DNA of 64,000 bases from JANPPS01 sp964242575 (GCA_964242575.1 CAXTCN010000010.1:30029-94028); one strand, 5' to 3'. Shown: positions 31,239 to 40,266, numbered from the stretch's first letter. Notes: generated by a model from the sequence alone, not told the origin. Translations and numbers: made by a program.

Positions 31239-33466
31239 TGCCACAGACCCGGCGGTTGCTGACCCGCCTGCGTGAGATTGTCGCCACGGAGGCGGCGGAT
31301 AGCCGCGCCGCCCTGCATGACATCGCCGAGGCCATCGCGAGCGAGATGGTGGCCGAGGTCTGCACCGTGTACGCCATGCGCCCGGGCGACCTGCTGGAGC
31401 TTGCGGCCACCCACGGGCTGAACGCCGCAGCGGTCGGCCGCACCCGGCTGCGCGTCGGGGAGGGCATCGTTGGCCTAGTCGCGGCATCCGGCGCGTTCCA
31501 GAACCTGCCGGACGCACAGATGCACCCGGCGTTCGCCTACCGGCAGGAAACCGGAGAGGCGCCCTACGCCTCGCTCCTGGCGGTGCCGGTGCGCCGTGGC
31601 TCGCACATCGTCGGCGTGCTGGCGGTGCAGAACCGCGCGCCCCGCCGCTACAAGGACGACGAGGTCGAGGAGCTGGAGACCGTGGCGCTCCTGGTCGGCG
31701 AGATCCTGGCCGCCGCCGGCGCCACGGACGGCGCGGAACAGGGCCTCGGCGCTACCCTGCCGCGCCAGTTCCAGGGCGCCCCGTTCGCCCCTGGCCTGGT
31801 TATCGGCCCGGTCGTGACCCACGGCGCTGGCGCGCCAATCCGCAACCTGCTGGCCGAGGACCCGCGGCGCGAGGCCATCCGGTTGGACCAGGCGGTCACC
31901 GTCATGCGGCGCAGCCTCGATGACCTGATCGCCCAGCGCCTGCCGGCCGGCGACGCCCCGCGCGAGGTGCTGGAGGCCACCCGCATGGTCGCGGGCGACG
32001 GCGGCTGGATGCGCCGGGTGCGCGACGGCGTGGCCGGCGGGTTGACCGCGGAGGCGGCGGTGCACCGGGCCGCCAACGAGATGCGCGACCGCATGCGCCG
32101 CATCGCCGACCCCTATTTGCGTGAACGCCTGGCGGACATGGAGGACCTGGCCGGCCGCCTGCTGGCCGCGCTCGACGGCGGGCAGGAGCTGCCGGCCATT
32201 CCGCGCGGCGCAATCCTGCTGGCCCGGCGGCTCGGCCCGGCGCAACTGTTGGAGTGGCACGCCCGCGGCATCGGCGGCGTTGTGATCGAGGAGGGCAGCG
32301 CCGCCGGTCACGCCGCCATCCTGGCGCGCGCCCTCGGGCTGCCGGCGCTGGGCGGCGTGCGCGGCGTCATGGAGGCGATCAGCGACGGCGACGAGGCGGT
32401 GATGGACGCCGACGACGGCCTGGTGATCCTGCGCCCGGACGCCGAAATTCGCGCCGTCTATGCCCGCGCGGTCGAAACCCGGCAGCAGCTTGAGGCCGGC
32501 TTCGCGCTCACGCGCCACCGCCCGGCCGAGACGCGCGACGGCGTGCCGTTGCAGCTCATGTTGAACGTCGGCCTGGCGCGCGAGATGGAGCAGCTTGATC
32601 CCACCGGCGCCGCCGGCATCGGCCTGTTCCGCACCGAGATCGCCATGCTCGCCCGCGGCGCAGTCGCCGACGTGCCGGAACAGGCGGCGCTGTACTCCCG
32701 CGTGCTGGACGCTGCCAACGGCCGCCCGGTCCGTTTCCGCACGCTCGATTTGGGCGGCGACAAGCTGTTGCCGGATGCGCCGGTCCAGGTCGAGGAGAAC
32801 CCGGCCATGGGCTGGCGTTCGCTTCGCATCGGCCTCGACCGTCCGGCGCTGCTGCGGCGGCAGTTGCGCGCGCTGTTGCTGGCGTCGCAGGGGCGCACGC
32901 TCTCGGTCATGTTCCCCATGGTGGCCACGGTGGGCGAGTTCCGCGCCGCCCGCGCGCTGCTGCTGGCCGAGGCCGCCCGGGTGCGCCCGGCGCCGGAGCG
33001 CCTGCTGGTTGGCAGCATGATCGAGGTGCCGGCCCTGCTGTGGCAGTTGCCCGCCCTGATGGCGGACGCCGACTTCGTGTCGATTGGCTCCAACGACCTG
33101 ATGCAGTTCATGTTCGCCGCCGACCGCGGCACCCCGGGGCTGGCCGCCCGCTACGACCTGCTGTCGCCTCCGGTGCTGGACATGCTGGATGCGATCACCT
33201 GCCATGCGCGCGCCGCTGCGGTCGAGGTCTCGGTCTGCGGCGAGCATGCGTCACGGCCGCTCGAGGCCATGGTGTTGGCCGCCCTCGGCATCATCACGCT
33301 GTCGATGCCGGCCGCGAGCCTGCTGCGCACCAAGTCGGTGCTGGCCGGGGTGGACCTTGGCAGCCTCCGCGCCGTGCTCGCGACGGCCCGGCACCACGCG
33401 TCCGGCGCTGCCAGCCTGCGCGGTCCCATCGTGTCCTGGGCGCGCGAACACGGTTTGGATGTGTAA
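31238..33466 (+). CDS. ptsP: phosphoenolpyruvate-protein phosphotransferase PtsP (nitrogen PTS enzyme I)
   Basis: Enzyme I of the nitrogen-related phosphotransferase system, which passes phosphate from PEP to NPr and IIA-Ntr for regulation rather than sugar uptake. It has 742 residues: an N-terminal GAF domain (about 1-160, with LRVGEGIVGLVAASGAFQNLPDA), then the swivelling domain with phosphorylated His358 in GHAAILARALGLPALGG. The PEP-binding TIM barrel follows, with GIGLFRTEIAMLA, MFPMVATVGEFR, SIGSNDLMQFMFAADR and Cys667 in CGEHASRP. The ATG overlaps the previous TGA by one base. lysC-ptsP-prfA order is conserved in alphaproteobacteria; here other genes are interposed. Confidence 0.95.
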   Translation: MPQTRRLLTRLREIVATEAADSRAALHDIAEAIASEMVAEVCTVYAMRPGDLLELAATHGLNAAAVGRTRLRVGEGIVGLVAASGAFQNLPDAQMHPAFAYRQETGEAPYASLLAVPVRRGSHIVGVLAVQNRAPRRYKDDEVEELETVALLVGEILAAAGATDGAEQGLGATLPRQFQGAPFAPGLVIGPVVTHGAGAPIRNLLAEDPRREAIRLDQAVTVMRRSLDDLIAQRLPAGDAPREVLEATRMVAGDGGWMRRVRDGVAGGLTAEAAVHRAANEMRDRMRRIADPYLRERLADMEDLAGRLLAALDGGQELPAIPRGAILLARRLGPAQLLEWHARGIGGVVIEEGSAAGHAAILARALGLPALGGVRGVMEAISDGDEAVMDADDGLVILRPDAEIRAVYARAVETRQQLEAGFALTRHRPAETRDGVPLQLMLNVGLAREMEQLDPTGAAGIGLFRTEIAMLARGAVADVPEQAALYSRVLDAANGRPVRFRTLDLGGDKLLPDAPVQVEENPAMGWRSLRIGLDRPALLRRQLRALLLASQGRTLSVMFPMVATVGEFRAARALLLAEAARVRPAPERLLVGSMIEVPALLWQLPALMADADFVSIGSNDLMQFMFAADRGTPGLAARYDLLSPPVLDMLDAITCHARAAAVEVSVCGEHASRPLEAMVLAALGIITLSMPAASLLRTKSVLAGVDLGSLRAVLATARHHASGAASLRGPIVSWAREHGLDV

Positions 33467-33534
33467 CTAGAAATGAACGCGCGTTCGCGGTAGGTTGACT
33501 ACTCGGTAAACCTCGCACGAAGGCGACCAGCGTC

Positions 33535-34428
33535 ATGTCCGCCACCGGAAGCCATACCAGCGGGGGTAACCCGGACCAGTTGGCCCCTGGCGTGTCCCGC
33601 ATCGGCGCCGAACTCCGTGCGGCGCGCCAGCGTCTTGGCCGGTCGCTGCCGGAGGTGGCGGACACGTTGCGCATCCGCCCGGCGTTCATTGAGGCAATCG
33701 AGGACGGTCGCTTGGCCGACCTGCCCGGCAACGTCTATGCCGTCGGCTTCATCCGCAGCTACGCGGCCTCGCTCGGCCTCGACGCCAACGAGGTCGCGCG
33801 CCGCTTCCGGGCCGAGGAACAAGCGGTCAACCGCGCGGCCGAGCTGAGCTTCCCCGCGCCGGTGCCAGACCGGGGCGTGCCGGCCGGCGCAGTCGTGCTG
33901 TTGGGCGTCCTGGTCACTGTCGGAGCCTATGCCGCATGGTACCGCCTGTCCGGGGACGTCAGAGGCCCACCCGAAGCCGTGCCCGCCGTGCCGGAGCGTC
34001 TCGCGCCGCTCGTGGAACAGCCGCCCCAGCCGCCTCCGCCGGTGGCCGGCGCCCCGTCGCCCGCCGACCCGGCCCCTCCCGCGCCGCCCGCTCCCGCACT
34101 GGCGCCCGTGGTCGAGCCTGCGTTGGCGTCGGACACCCCCCGCGTCATCCTGCGGCTCAAGGCGGACGCTTACATCCACGTGCGCGAGCGCCAGGGTCCG
34201 GTGCTGCTGAACCGCGTGATGCGCGGCGGCGAGACCTGGGTCTTGCCAAGCGGCGCTCCGCTGTTGTTGACCACTGGCAACGCCGGCGGGACCGAACTGG
34301 TGATCGAGGGCACGGCCAGCCCGGCGCTTGGCCCCTCGGGCGCAGTGCGCCGCGACCTGCTGATCGATCCGGACACCATCCCGCCCGGCGCGGCCGTGGC
34401 CTCGACGCCACGCCCCCCGGCGCAGTAG
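33535..34428 (+). CDS. RodZ-like membrane protein with HTH and DUF4115 domains
   Basis: A 297-residue bitopic protein with the RodZ layout. A Cro/C1-type helix-turn-helix spans about residues 22-85 (LRAARQRLGRSLPEVADTLRIRPAFIEAIE...YAVGFIRSYAASLGLD). One transmembrane helix lies at 114-136, then a long proline/alanine-rich periplasmic linker (about 150-200), then a DUF4115 beta domain from about 205 (VILRLKADAYIHVRERQGPVLLNRVMRGGETW). RodZ links MreB filaments to the cell-wall elongation machinery. The gene precedes ispG, the order seen in many proteobacteria. The 68 bases upstream hold no clear promoter. Confidence 0.88.
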   Translation: MSATGSHTSGGNPDQLAPGVSRIGAELRAARQRLGRSLPEVADTLRIRPAFIEAIEDGRLADLPGNVYAVGFIRSYAASLGLDANEVARRFRAEEQAVNRAAELSFPAPVPDRGVPAGAVVLLGVLVTVGAYAAWYRLSGDVRGPPEAVPAVPERLAPLVEQPPQPPPPVAGAPSPADPAPPAPPAPALAPVVEPALASDTPRVILRLKADAYIHVRERQGPVLLNRVMRGGETWVLPSGAPLLLTTGNAGGTELVIEGTASPALGPSGAVRRDLLIDPDTIPPGAAVASTPRPPAQ

Positions 34429-34482
34429 AAGCAGGTCCGCCGTCGTTCCTATATGTGCGATGCGCCCGCATCGGAGACCTTC

Positions 34483-35604
34483 ATGAGCTACCGCCCGTAC
34501 CAGCAGATACAGCGCCGCAAAAGCCGGCAGATCATGGTCGGCGCCGTTCCGGTCGGCGGCGACGCGCCGATCACCGTGCAGACCATGACCAACACTCTCA
34601 CGACCGACGTGGCCGGCACCGTCGCGCAAATTCGCCGCGCGGAGGACGCCGGGGTCGACATCGTCCGGGTGTCCTGCCCGGACCAGGAAAGCGCGTTCGC
34701 ACTGAAGGACATCGTCCGCCAGGTTTCCGTCCCCATCGTGGCCGACATTCACTTCCACTACCGCCGCGCCATCGAGGCCGCGCAGAGCGGCGCAGCGTGC
34801 CTGCGCATCAACCCCGGCAACATCGGCAGCGCGGACCGCGTGCGCGAGGTGATCCAGGCGGCGCGCGACCACAACTGTTCCATGCGCATCGGCGTGAACG
34901 CCGGGTCGCTGGAGCGGCATCTGCTGGAGAAGTACGGCGAGCCGAACCCGGAGGCGCTGGTCGAAAGCGCGCTGGAACACGCCAAGATCCTGCAAGACCA
35001 CGATTTCCACGAGTTCAAGATCAGCGTAAAGGCGTCGGACGTGTTCATGGCCGTCGCCGCCTACAACCAACTGGCCGAGCTGTGCGACCACCCGCTGCAC
35101 ATCGGCATCACCGAGGCCGGCACCAAACGCGCCGGGACGGTGAAGTCCTCAATCGGCCTCGGCAGCCTGATTTGGGCCGGCGTCGGCGATACCCTGCGCG
35201 TGTCCTTGTCCGCCGAACCGGAGGAGGAAGTGAGCGTCGGCTGGGACATCCTGAAGTCGCTCGGCGTGCGGCACCGCGGCGTGAAAATCATTTCCTGCCC
35301 ATCCTGCGCGCGCCAGGGCTTCAACGTGATCCAGACCGTCGCGACCCTAGAGGAGCGGCTCGCGCACATCCGCACGCCAATCACCCTGTCGATCATCGGC
35401 TGCGTGGTGAACGGCCCCGGCGAGGCGCTGATGACCGACATCGGCGTGACCGGCGGCGGCGCAGGGCGGCACATGGTGTACCACGCCGGCCGCACCGACC
35501 ACACCATCGACGGCGGCGACATGGTCGAGCACATCGTCGAACAGGTCGAGCGCAAGGCGGCCGAACTCGCGGCGGCGACGCCGGTGAAGGTCGCAGCGGA
35601 GTAG
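34483..35604 (+). CDS. ispG: 4-hydroxy-3-methylbut-2-en-1-yl diphosphate synthase (flavodoxin/ferredoxin)
   Basis: Iron-sulfur enzyme of the MEP isoprenoid pathway converting MEcPP to HMBPP, 373 residues. The [4Fe-4S] ligands are Cys272 and Cys275 in CPSCARQGF, Cys307 and Glu314 in CVVNGPGEA, matching the family spacing. The N-terminal TIM barrel shows PITVQTMTNT and VADIHFHYR. The ATG giving MSYRPYQQIQ has GGAG seven bases upstream and was preferred over an ATG ten codons earlier. hisS starts two bases after the stop. Confidence 0.96.
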   Translation: MSYRPYQQIQRRKSRQIMVGAVPVGGDAPITVQTMTNTLTTDVAGTVAQIRRAEDAGVDIVRVSCPDQESAFALKDIVRQVSVPIVADIHFHYRRAIEAAQSGAACLRINPGNIGSADRVREVIQAARDHNCSMRIGVNAGSLERHLLEKYGEPNPEALVESALEHAKILQDHDFHEFKISVKASDVFMAVAAYNQLAELCDHPLHIGITEAGTKRAGTVKSSIGLGSLIWAGVGDTLRVSLSAEPEEEVSVGWDILKSLGVRHRGVKIISCPSCARQGFNVIQTVATLEERLAHIRTPITLSIIGCVVNGPGEALMTDIGVTGGGAGRHMVYHAGRTDHTIDGGDMVEHIVEQVERKAAELAAATPVKVAAE

Positions 35605-35605
35605 C

Positions 35606-36844
35606 ATGGCCGAGTTGCAGCCGGTCCGCGGCACCCGGGACCTGATCGGCGAGGACCAGCGCCGCCACGCCCACGTCACTGATACCGCCCGGCGCATCGC
35701 CGGCCTGTACGCCTTTGACGAGTGGTCCACGCCGGTGTTCGAGGACACGCGCGTGTTCGCCCGCACCCTGGGCGACACGTCAGATGTGGTCACCAAGGAG
35801 ATGTACACCTTCGACGACCGCGGCGGCGACAGCGTTACGCTGCGCCCGGAGAACACCGCCGGGGTGTGCCGGGCGCTGGTGAGCAACGGCCTGACCCAGA
35901 GCCTGCCCCAGAAGGTCTATTACGCCGGGCCGATGTTCCGTTATGAACGGCCGCAGAAGGGCCGCTACCGGCAGTTCCATCAAATCGGCGCCGAGCTGAT
36001 TGGCCCGGCCGAACCGCTGGCGGACGCCGAGATCATCGCGCTCGGCTGGCACATCCTGCAAGCGCTCGGCGTGTCCGGCAGCGTCGTGCTGGAGCTGAAC
36101 ACCCTGGGCGACACGGCCAGCCGCACCGCCTACCGCGATGCCCTGGTGAGCTACTTCACGGCGCACCGGGACGCGCTCTCGCCTGACAGCCAGGAGCGCC
36201 TGGAGCGCAACCCGCTGCGCATCCTCGACAGCAAGGACGCCGGCGACCGCGCGCTGATTGCCGATGCGCCAGTGATCGGACCGTCGCTGACCGATGACGC
36301 CGCGTCGTTCTACGCCGATCTGCAACGCCACCTCGGCCGGCTCGGCGTGCCGTTCCGCGAGAACCCGCGCATCGTCCGCGGCCTCGACTATTACAACCAC
36401 ACTGCGTTCGAGTTCGTGACCGACCAGCTTGGCGCGCAGGGCACCGTGATGGGCGGCGGCCGCTATGACGGCTTGGTGGCGCAGATGGGCGGCCCGCAGG
36501 TCCCCGCGGTCGGCTGGGCCGCCGGGATCGAGCGCCTGGCCATGCTGCTGCCCAACGCGCCCGGGTTGCCGGCGCCGGTGGCGGTGATCCCGGTCGGCGG
36601 CGTCGCCGAGGAGGCAGCCGCGCTCGACGCCGTCCAGGCGCTGCGCGGCGCAGGGGTCAGGGCGGAGATGGCCTACCGCGGCAACACCAAGCGCCGGATG
36701 GAGCGGGCCAACCGCATCGGCGCACGTGCTGCGGTGATTATCGGCACGGACGAGCTGGCGCGCGGCATCGTCCAAGTGAAAAACCTGGCAACCGGCGAGC
36801 AGACGGAAGTGGCGGCGGACGACCTGACGGATCACCTGGCATGA
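35606..36844 (+). CDS. hisS: histidyl-tRNA synthetase
   Basis: Class II aminoacyl-tRNA synthetase charging tRNA-His, 412 residues. Motif 1 region begins at PVRGTRDLIGED, motif 2 is MFRYERPQKGRYRQFHQIGAE near residue 110, and the histidine-specific RGLDYYNHTAFEFV follows near 255. GGGRYDGLVAQMGGP and VGWAAGIERLAM complete motif 3. The C-terminal anticodon-binding domain runs from about 325. It is coupled to ispG (1-base gap) and overlaps prfA by ATGA. Confidence 0.96.
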   Translation: MAELQPVRGTRDLIGEDQRRHAHVTDTARRIAGLYAFDEWSTPVFEDTRVFARTLGDTSDVVTKEMYTFDDRGGDSVTLRPENTAGVCRALVSNGLTQSLPQKVYYAGPMFRYERPQKGRYRQFHQIGAELIGPAEPLADAEIIALGWHILQALGVSGSVVLELNTLGDTASRTAYRDALVSYFTAHRDALSPDSQERLERNPLRILDSKDAGDRALIADAPVIGPSLTDDAASFYADLQRHLGRLGVPFRENPRIVRGLDYYNHTAFEFVTDQLGAQGTVMGGGRYDGLVAQMGGPQVPAVGWAAGIERLAMLLPNAPGLPAPVAVIPVGGVAEEAAALDAVQALRGAGVRAEMAYRGNTKRRMERANRIGARAAVIIGTDELARGIVQVKNLATGEQTEVAADDLTDHLA

Positions 36845-37902
36845 GTGGCAGCCTGGATTACAAGCTGGACCGCATCGTCGGCCGCGCCGCCGAGTTGAAC
36901 GCCATGCTGAGCGAAGGCCTCGGCGGCGACGGCTTCGCCAAGGCCAGCAAGGAGCTGTCCGAGCTGGACCCCATCGTGAGCCGCATCGGCGAGCTGCGCG
37001 AGGCTGAACGCTCCCAGGCCGAGGCGGAGGCGATGCTGGCCGACCTCGAGATGCGAGGTCTCGCCGAGGCCGAGCTGTACGAGCTGAAGGAACGCCTGCC
37101 CGGCCTCCGGCACGAGATACGCCTGGCTTTGCTGCCGAAGGACGAGGCCGACGCGCGCAGCGCCATCCTGGAGATCCGCCCGGCCGCCGGTGGCGACGAG
37201 GCCAGCCTGTTCGCCGCCGAGCTGTTCCAGATGTACCAGAAGTACGCCGAGGCGCATGGCTGGCGCTTCGAGGTGCTGGAGTACGCCGACACCGGCCTGG
37301 GCGGGCTGAAGGAGGGCATCGCCGAAATCACCGGCCGCAACGTGTTCGCGCGCCTCAAATACGAGTCCGGCGTGCACCGGGTGCAACGCGTTCCTGCCAC
37401 CGAGAGCCAGGGCCGCATCCATACCTCCACCGTAACTGTCGCGGTGCTGCCGGAGGCGGAGGAGGTCGATGTGGAGGTGAACGAGGGCGACCTTCGCATC
37501 GACGTGTATCGCGCGTCCGGCGCCGGCGGGCAGCACGTCAACAAGACCGAGAGCGCGGTCCGCATCACGCATATCCCGACCGGCGTGGTGGTGGCGATGC
37601 AGGAGGAACGCAGCCAGCACAAGAACCGCGCCAAGGCCATGAAAATCCTGCGCGCCAAGCTGTACGAGGCGCAACGCTCCAGCCTCGCCAGCACCCGCGC
37701 TGCCGACCGCAAAAGCCAGGTCGGCACTGGGGACCGCAGCGAGCGCATCCGCACCTACAACTTCCCCCAAGGCCGGGTGTCGGACCATCGGGTGGAGCTG
37801 ACGCTGCACAAGATCGACCGCATCATGCAGGGCGACCTGGATGACATCGTGGATCGGCTGACGGCCGAGGACCAGGCGGCGCGGCTGGCTGCCCAGGAAT
37901 AG
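36841..37902 (+). CDS. prfA: peptide chain release factor 1
   Basis: Decodes UAA and UAG and triggers peptide release on the ribosome, 353 residues. The catalytic GGQ is at 229-231 in ASGAGGQHVNKTESAVRITH. The class-1 codon-recognition region RVPATESQGRIHTSTVTVAV lies just before it, and its downstream end carries RIRTYNFPQGRVSDHRV. Glutamine 231 is the residue methylated by PrmC, whose gene follows after seven bases. The ATG overlaps the hisS stop. Confidence 0.96.
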   Translation: MSGSLDYKLDRIVGRAAELNAMLSEGLGGDGFAKASKELSELDPIVSRIGELREAERSQAEAEAMLADLEMRGLAEAELYELKERLPGLRHEIRLALLPKDEADARSAILEIRPAAGGDEASLFAAELFQMYQKYAEAHGWRFEVLEYADTGLGGLKEGIAEITGRNVFARLKYESGVHRVQRVPATESQGRIHTSTVTVAVLPEAEEVDVEVNEGDLRIDVYRASGAGGQHVNKTESAVRITHIPTGVVVAMQEERSQHKNRAKAMKILRAKLYEAQRSSLASTRAADRKSQVGTGDRSERIRTYNFPQGRVSDHRVELTLHKIDRIMQGDLDDIVDRLTAEDQAARLAAQE

Positions 37903-37909
37903 CGGCCTA

Positions 37910-38743
37910 GTGACGGCGCGGGAGGCGCTGCGCCACGGCGTCACGCTGCTTGAGGCGGCGGGCGTGGGCAACCCGCGGCTGGACGCGCGCCTGCTGCTGG
38001 CCCACGCCGCCGGCCTCACGCAGGATGCGTTGCTGCGGGAACCCGGCCGGCTGATCGACCCGGCGGCGTACCAGCCGCTGCTTGACCGCCGCGCCGCGCG
38101 GGAGCCGGTGGCGCTGATCCTCGGATGGCAGGAGTTCTGGAGCCTGCCGTTCGCTGTGTCCGGCGCGACGCTTATTCCACGGCCGGACAGCGAAACCCTG
38201 ATCGAGGCGGCGCTCGCGGCCATGCCGCGCCATGCTGTCCGCACCGTGCTGGACCTGGGCGTCGGAACCGGCTGCCTGCTGCTGGCGCTGCTCACGGAGT
38301 GCCCGGACGCCTGGGGCGTTGGCATCGACCGTGCGCCAGCCGCCGCCGTGCTGGCCCGCCGCAATGCGCATGCATTGGGCCTCGGCAAACGCGCCGCGTT
38401 TCTGTGCGGCGACTGGGCGGCAGCGGTCCAGGGCCGGTTCAGCCTGGTGCTGAGCAACCCACCCTACATACGCCATGATGACCTCGCGGGCTTGATGCCG
38501 GACGTCGTCCGTTACGAAGCGTCCAGCGCGCTCGACGGCGGCATCGACGGGCTTGCGGCGTATCGCGCCATCCTGGGTGTGCTGCCGGGCTTGCTGGCGT
38601 CTGGGGGCATGGCCGTGCTGGAGCTTGGCGCCGGCCAAGCGGCGGGCGTTGCCGCGCTGGCGTCCGCGGCGGGCTTGCGGGAGGTGGATGTCCGGGCCGA
38701 CCTCGGCGGCACGGCCCGGGCGCTGGTGCTACGGGCGGCTTGA
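37910..38743 (+). CDS. prmC: release factor glutamine methyltransferase
   Basis: SAM-dependent N5-glutamine methyltransferase that modifies the GGQ motif of RF1 and RF2, 277 residues. The N-terminal helical domain binds the release factor. SAM motif I VLDLGVGTGCLLLAL is near residue 112 and the signature NPPY is at 183-186. The start is GTG, seven bases after the prfA stop, with an ATG-free start region; the alignment of TAREALRHGVTLL supports it. The pairing prfA-prmC is widely conserved and directly explains the function. Confidence 0.95.
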   Translation: MTAREALRHGVTLLEAAGVGNPRLDARLLLAHAAGLTQDALLREPGRLIDPAAYQPLLDRRAAREPVALILGWQEFWSLPFAVSGATLIPRPDSETLIEAALAAMPRHAVRTVLDLGVGTGCLLLALLTECPDAWGVGIDRAPAAAVLARRNAHALGLGKRAAFLCGDWAAAVQGRFSLVLSNPPYIRHDDLAGLMPDVVRYEASSALDGGIDGLAAYRAILGVLPGLLASGGMAVLELGAGQAAGVAALASAAGLREVDVRADLGGTARALVLRAA

Positions 38744-38749
38744 CGGAGC

Positions 38750-38795
38750 CCGCAGCATAAAGTGTTTGGCAGAGTGGCTCCGCAGCACTAAGTAT
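38750..38795. repeat. two imperfect direct repeats 30 bp apart
   Basis: CCGCAGCATAAAGTGT at 38750-38765 and CCGCAGCACTAAGTAT at 38780-38795 match at 13 of 16 positions and lie 30 bases apart, close to three helical turns. They sit at the start of the 214-base gap between prmC and the DUF4167 gene and could be a tandem operator. No other element is evident in the gap. Confidence 0.35.
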
Positions 38796-38957
38796 GTCGT
38801 GCACGCAGCGGCAGACCGGGTGACCGGGCCGGGCGCTTGGTCGCGGAGTTCGCTGGCCAGCCCGCGTGAACGGCATCGCCGCACGCTAGACAGAGCCATC
38901 CGGGACTGCCCCATGCAGGTCCTGGGGCGGCCGTGAACAAGGAAGTGTTCCAATCCG

Positions 38958-39458
38958 ATGAATATGAAGCGCATGCGCGGACGCAATCACCGAGGCAGTG
39001 GTAGTGGTAGTGGAGGCGGAGGGCCAATCCGGCACCAGACCGGCAACGTCCCGCTGAACCGCAACCATGTGTTCGACAGCAGCGGCCCGGATCTTCGGGT
39101 GCGCGGCACGTCGCAGCAGTTGTTCGAGAAGTATCTGCAACTCGGCCGCGACGCGACCAGCTCGGGTGACCGCGTCATGGCCGAAAGTTACTTCCAGCAT
39201 GCCGAACACTACTTCCGTATCCTGAACGCCATGAACCAGGCAGCCCAGCCGCAACAGGGCCAGCCCAACGGCCAGCAACGCCGGCCCGGCGGTGAGCCAG
39301 GCGGCTCCGAGGCACAGGCCGGCAACGAGCCGCAAACCAGCGACGCGCGGTCTGAAGGCGAGGACATCGACGACGAAGACGAGCCGAACGGCGTGGGCGA
39401 GCAACCCGCCGCCGAGACCCGCGAAATCCCGATCGCCGCCGCTCCGCCGGAGCACTGA
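38958..39458 (+). CDS. DUF4167 domain protein
   Basis: A 166-residue protein of the alphaproteobacterial DUF4167 family, function unknown. The N-terminus is basic and glycine-rich (MKRMRGRNHRGSGSGSGGG), suggestive of nucleic-acid contact. A conserved core follows, NRNHVFDSSGPDLRVRGTSQQLFEKYLQLGRDATSSGDRVMAESYFQHAEHYFRI (tetratricopeptide-like). The C-terminus is a disordered acidic Glu/Asp/Gln tail. The gene after prmC is its usual place. The start may be either of two ATGs two codons apart. Confidence 0.88.
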   Translation: MNMKRMRGRNHRGSGSGSGGGGPIRHQTGNVPLNRNHVFDSSGPDLRVRGTSQQLFEKYLQLGRDATSSGDRVMAESYFQHAEHYFRILNAMNQAAQPQQGQPNGQQRRPGGEPGGSEAQAGNEPQTSDARSEGEDIDDEDEPNGVGEQPAAETREIPIAAAPPEH

Positions 39459-39477
39459 CCGCCAGGAACTCTGCCCA

Positions 39478-39512
39478 CTGTTCCCGGTTCAGGCCGGGTC
39501 AGCGGGGAACAG
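39478..39512 (+). promoter_or_regulatory. mutually exclusive hairpins in front of the ZIP transporter
   Basis: CTGTTCCC at 39478-39485 pairs perfectly with GGGAACAG at 39505-39512, ending five bases before the transporter's ATG and covering its purine-rich ribosome site. An inner pair, CCCGG at 39483-39487 with CCGGG at 39494-39498, uses the same CCC and so cannot form together with the outer stem. It could be a translational switch, or a dyad operator. This is read from sequence only. Confidence 0.33.
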
Positions 39513-39517
39513 GGTTC

Positions 39518-40264
39518 ATGCCATTAGCGGCGCAGGCTGGTCTATGGGGGTTGCTGAGCGGGTCTGCCCTGGTCCTTGGCGCGTTGCTGGCTTGGTTCGT
39601 GCGTATTCCCCCGCGCGTCATCGCCGCCGTGATGGCGTTCGGCAGCGGCGTGCTCATCTCCGCCTTGTCGTTCGAGCTGATGGACGAGGCCTTCCAGCGC
39701 GGTGGTTTCGCTTCGACCGCGTTCGGGTTCATTGGCGGCGCCACGGTCTATACAGGCGCGAACATCGCCCTTTCCAAGTGGGGCGCGAAGCACCGCAAGC
39801 GCTCCGGCAACCAGCAGGTGGACACCGAGGGCAATGGCCTAGCCATCGCGGTTGGCGCGCTGCTGGACGGCATTCCTGAGTCCATCGTAATCGGCATCAG
39901 CATGATCGGTGGCGGCTCCGTAAGCCTTGTGGCCGTCGTGGCGATCTTTCTATCCAACGTGCCCGAAGGGTTGTCGAGCGCCGCGGGCATGAAAAAAGCT
40001 GGCCGCACCGCATTGTATGTGTTCGGCATCTGGAGCGGGATTGCTCTCCTGTCCGGACTGGCCGCCTTGGCGGGCTACAGCGTGTTCAGCGGCTTCTCCC
40101 CCGGGGTGATCGCCGCCACGATGGCGGTCGCCGCCGGCGCCATCCTAGCTATGGTCGCCGACACCATGGTCCCCGAAGCATACGAACAAGCTCATGACTA
40201 CGCCGGCCTGATTACCGTCGCCGGCTTCCTCGCAGCCTTCGCATTGTCAAAGCTAGGCGGCTAG
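39518..40264 (+). CDS. ZIP-family metal transporter with atypical metal-site motifs
   Basis: Inner-membrane divalent-metal permease of the ZIP family, 248 residues with seven or eight hydrophobic helices and a short basic cytoplasmic loop (residues 88-104). The two metal-site helices read DGIPES (117-122) and SNVPEG (146-151). Canonical ZIPs have histidine in the first of these (HNxPEG) and a polar residue such as Gln or His before the Asn in the second. Here Asp117 replaces the histidine and Ser146 the second polar ligand, while both prolines and glutamates are kept. Selectivity may differ from zinc. The gene is 59 bases after the DUF4167 gene with a structured leader between. Confidence 0.85.
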   Translation: MPLAAQAGLWGLLSGSALVLGALLAWFVRIPPRVIAAVMAFGSGVLISALSFELMDEAFQRGGFASTAFGFIGGATVYTGANIALSKWGAKHRKRSGNQQVDTEGNGLAIAVGALLDGIPESIVIGISMIGGGSVSLVAVVAIFLSNVPEGLSSAAGMKKAGRTALYVFGIWSGIALLSGLAALAGYSVFSGFSPGVIAATMAVAAGAILAMVADTMVPEAYEQAHDYAGLITVAGFLAAFALSKLGG

Positions 40265-40266
40265 CG

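Noticed and set aside
29606..31414. Open frame of about 600 codons opposite lysC and the flavoprotein
   Set aside because: lysC and the flavoprotein have unmistakable motifs on the plus strand; this is a shadow frame.
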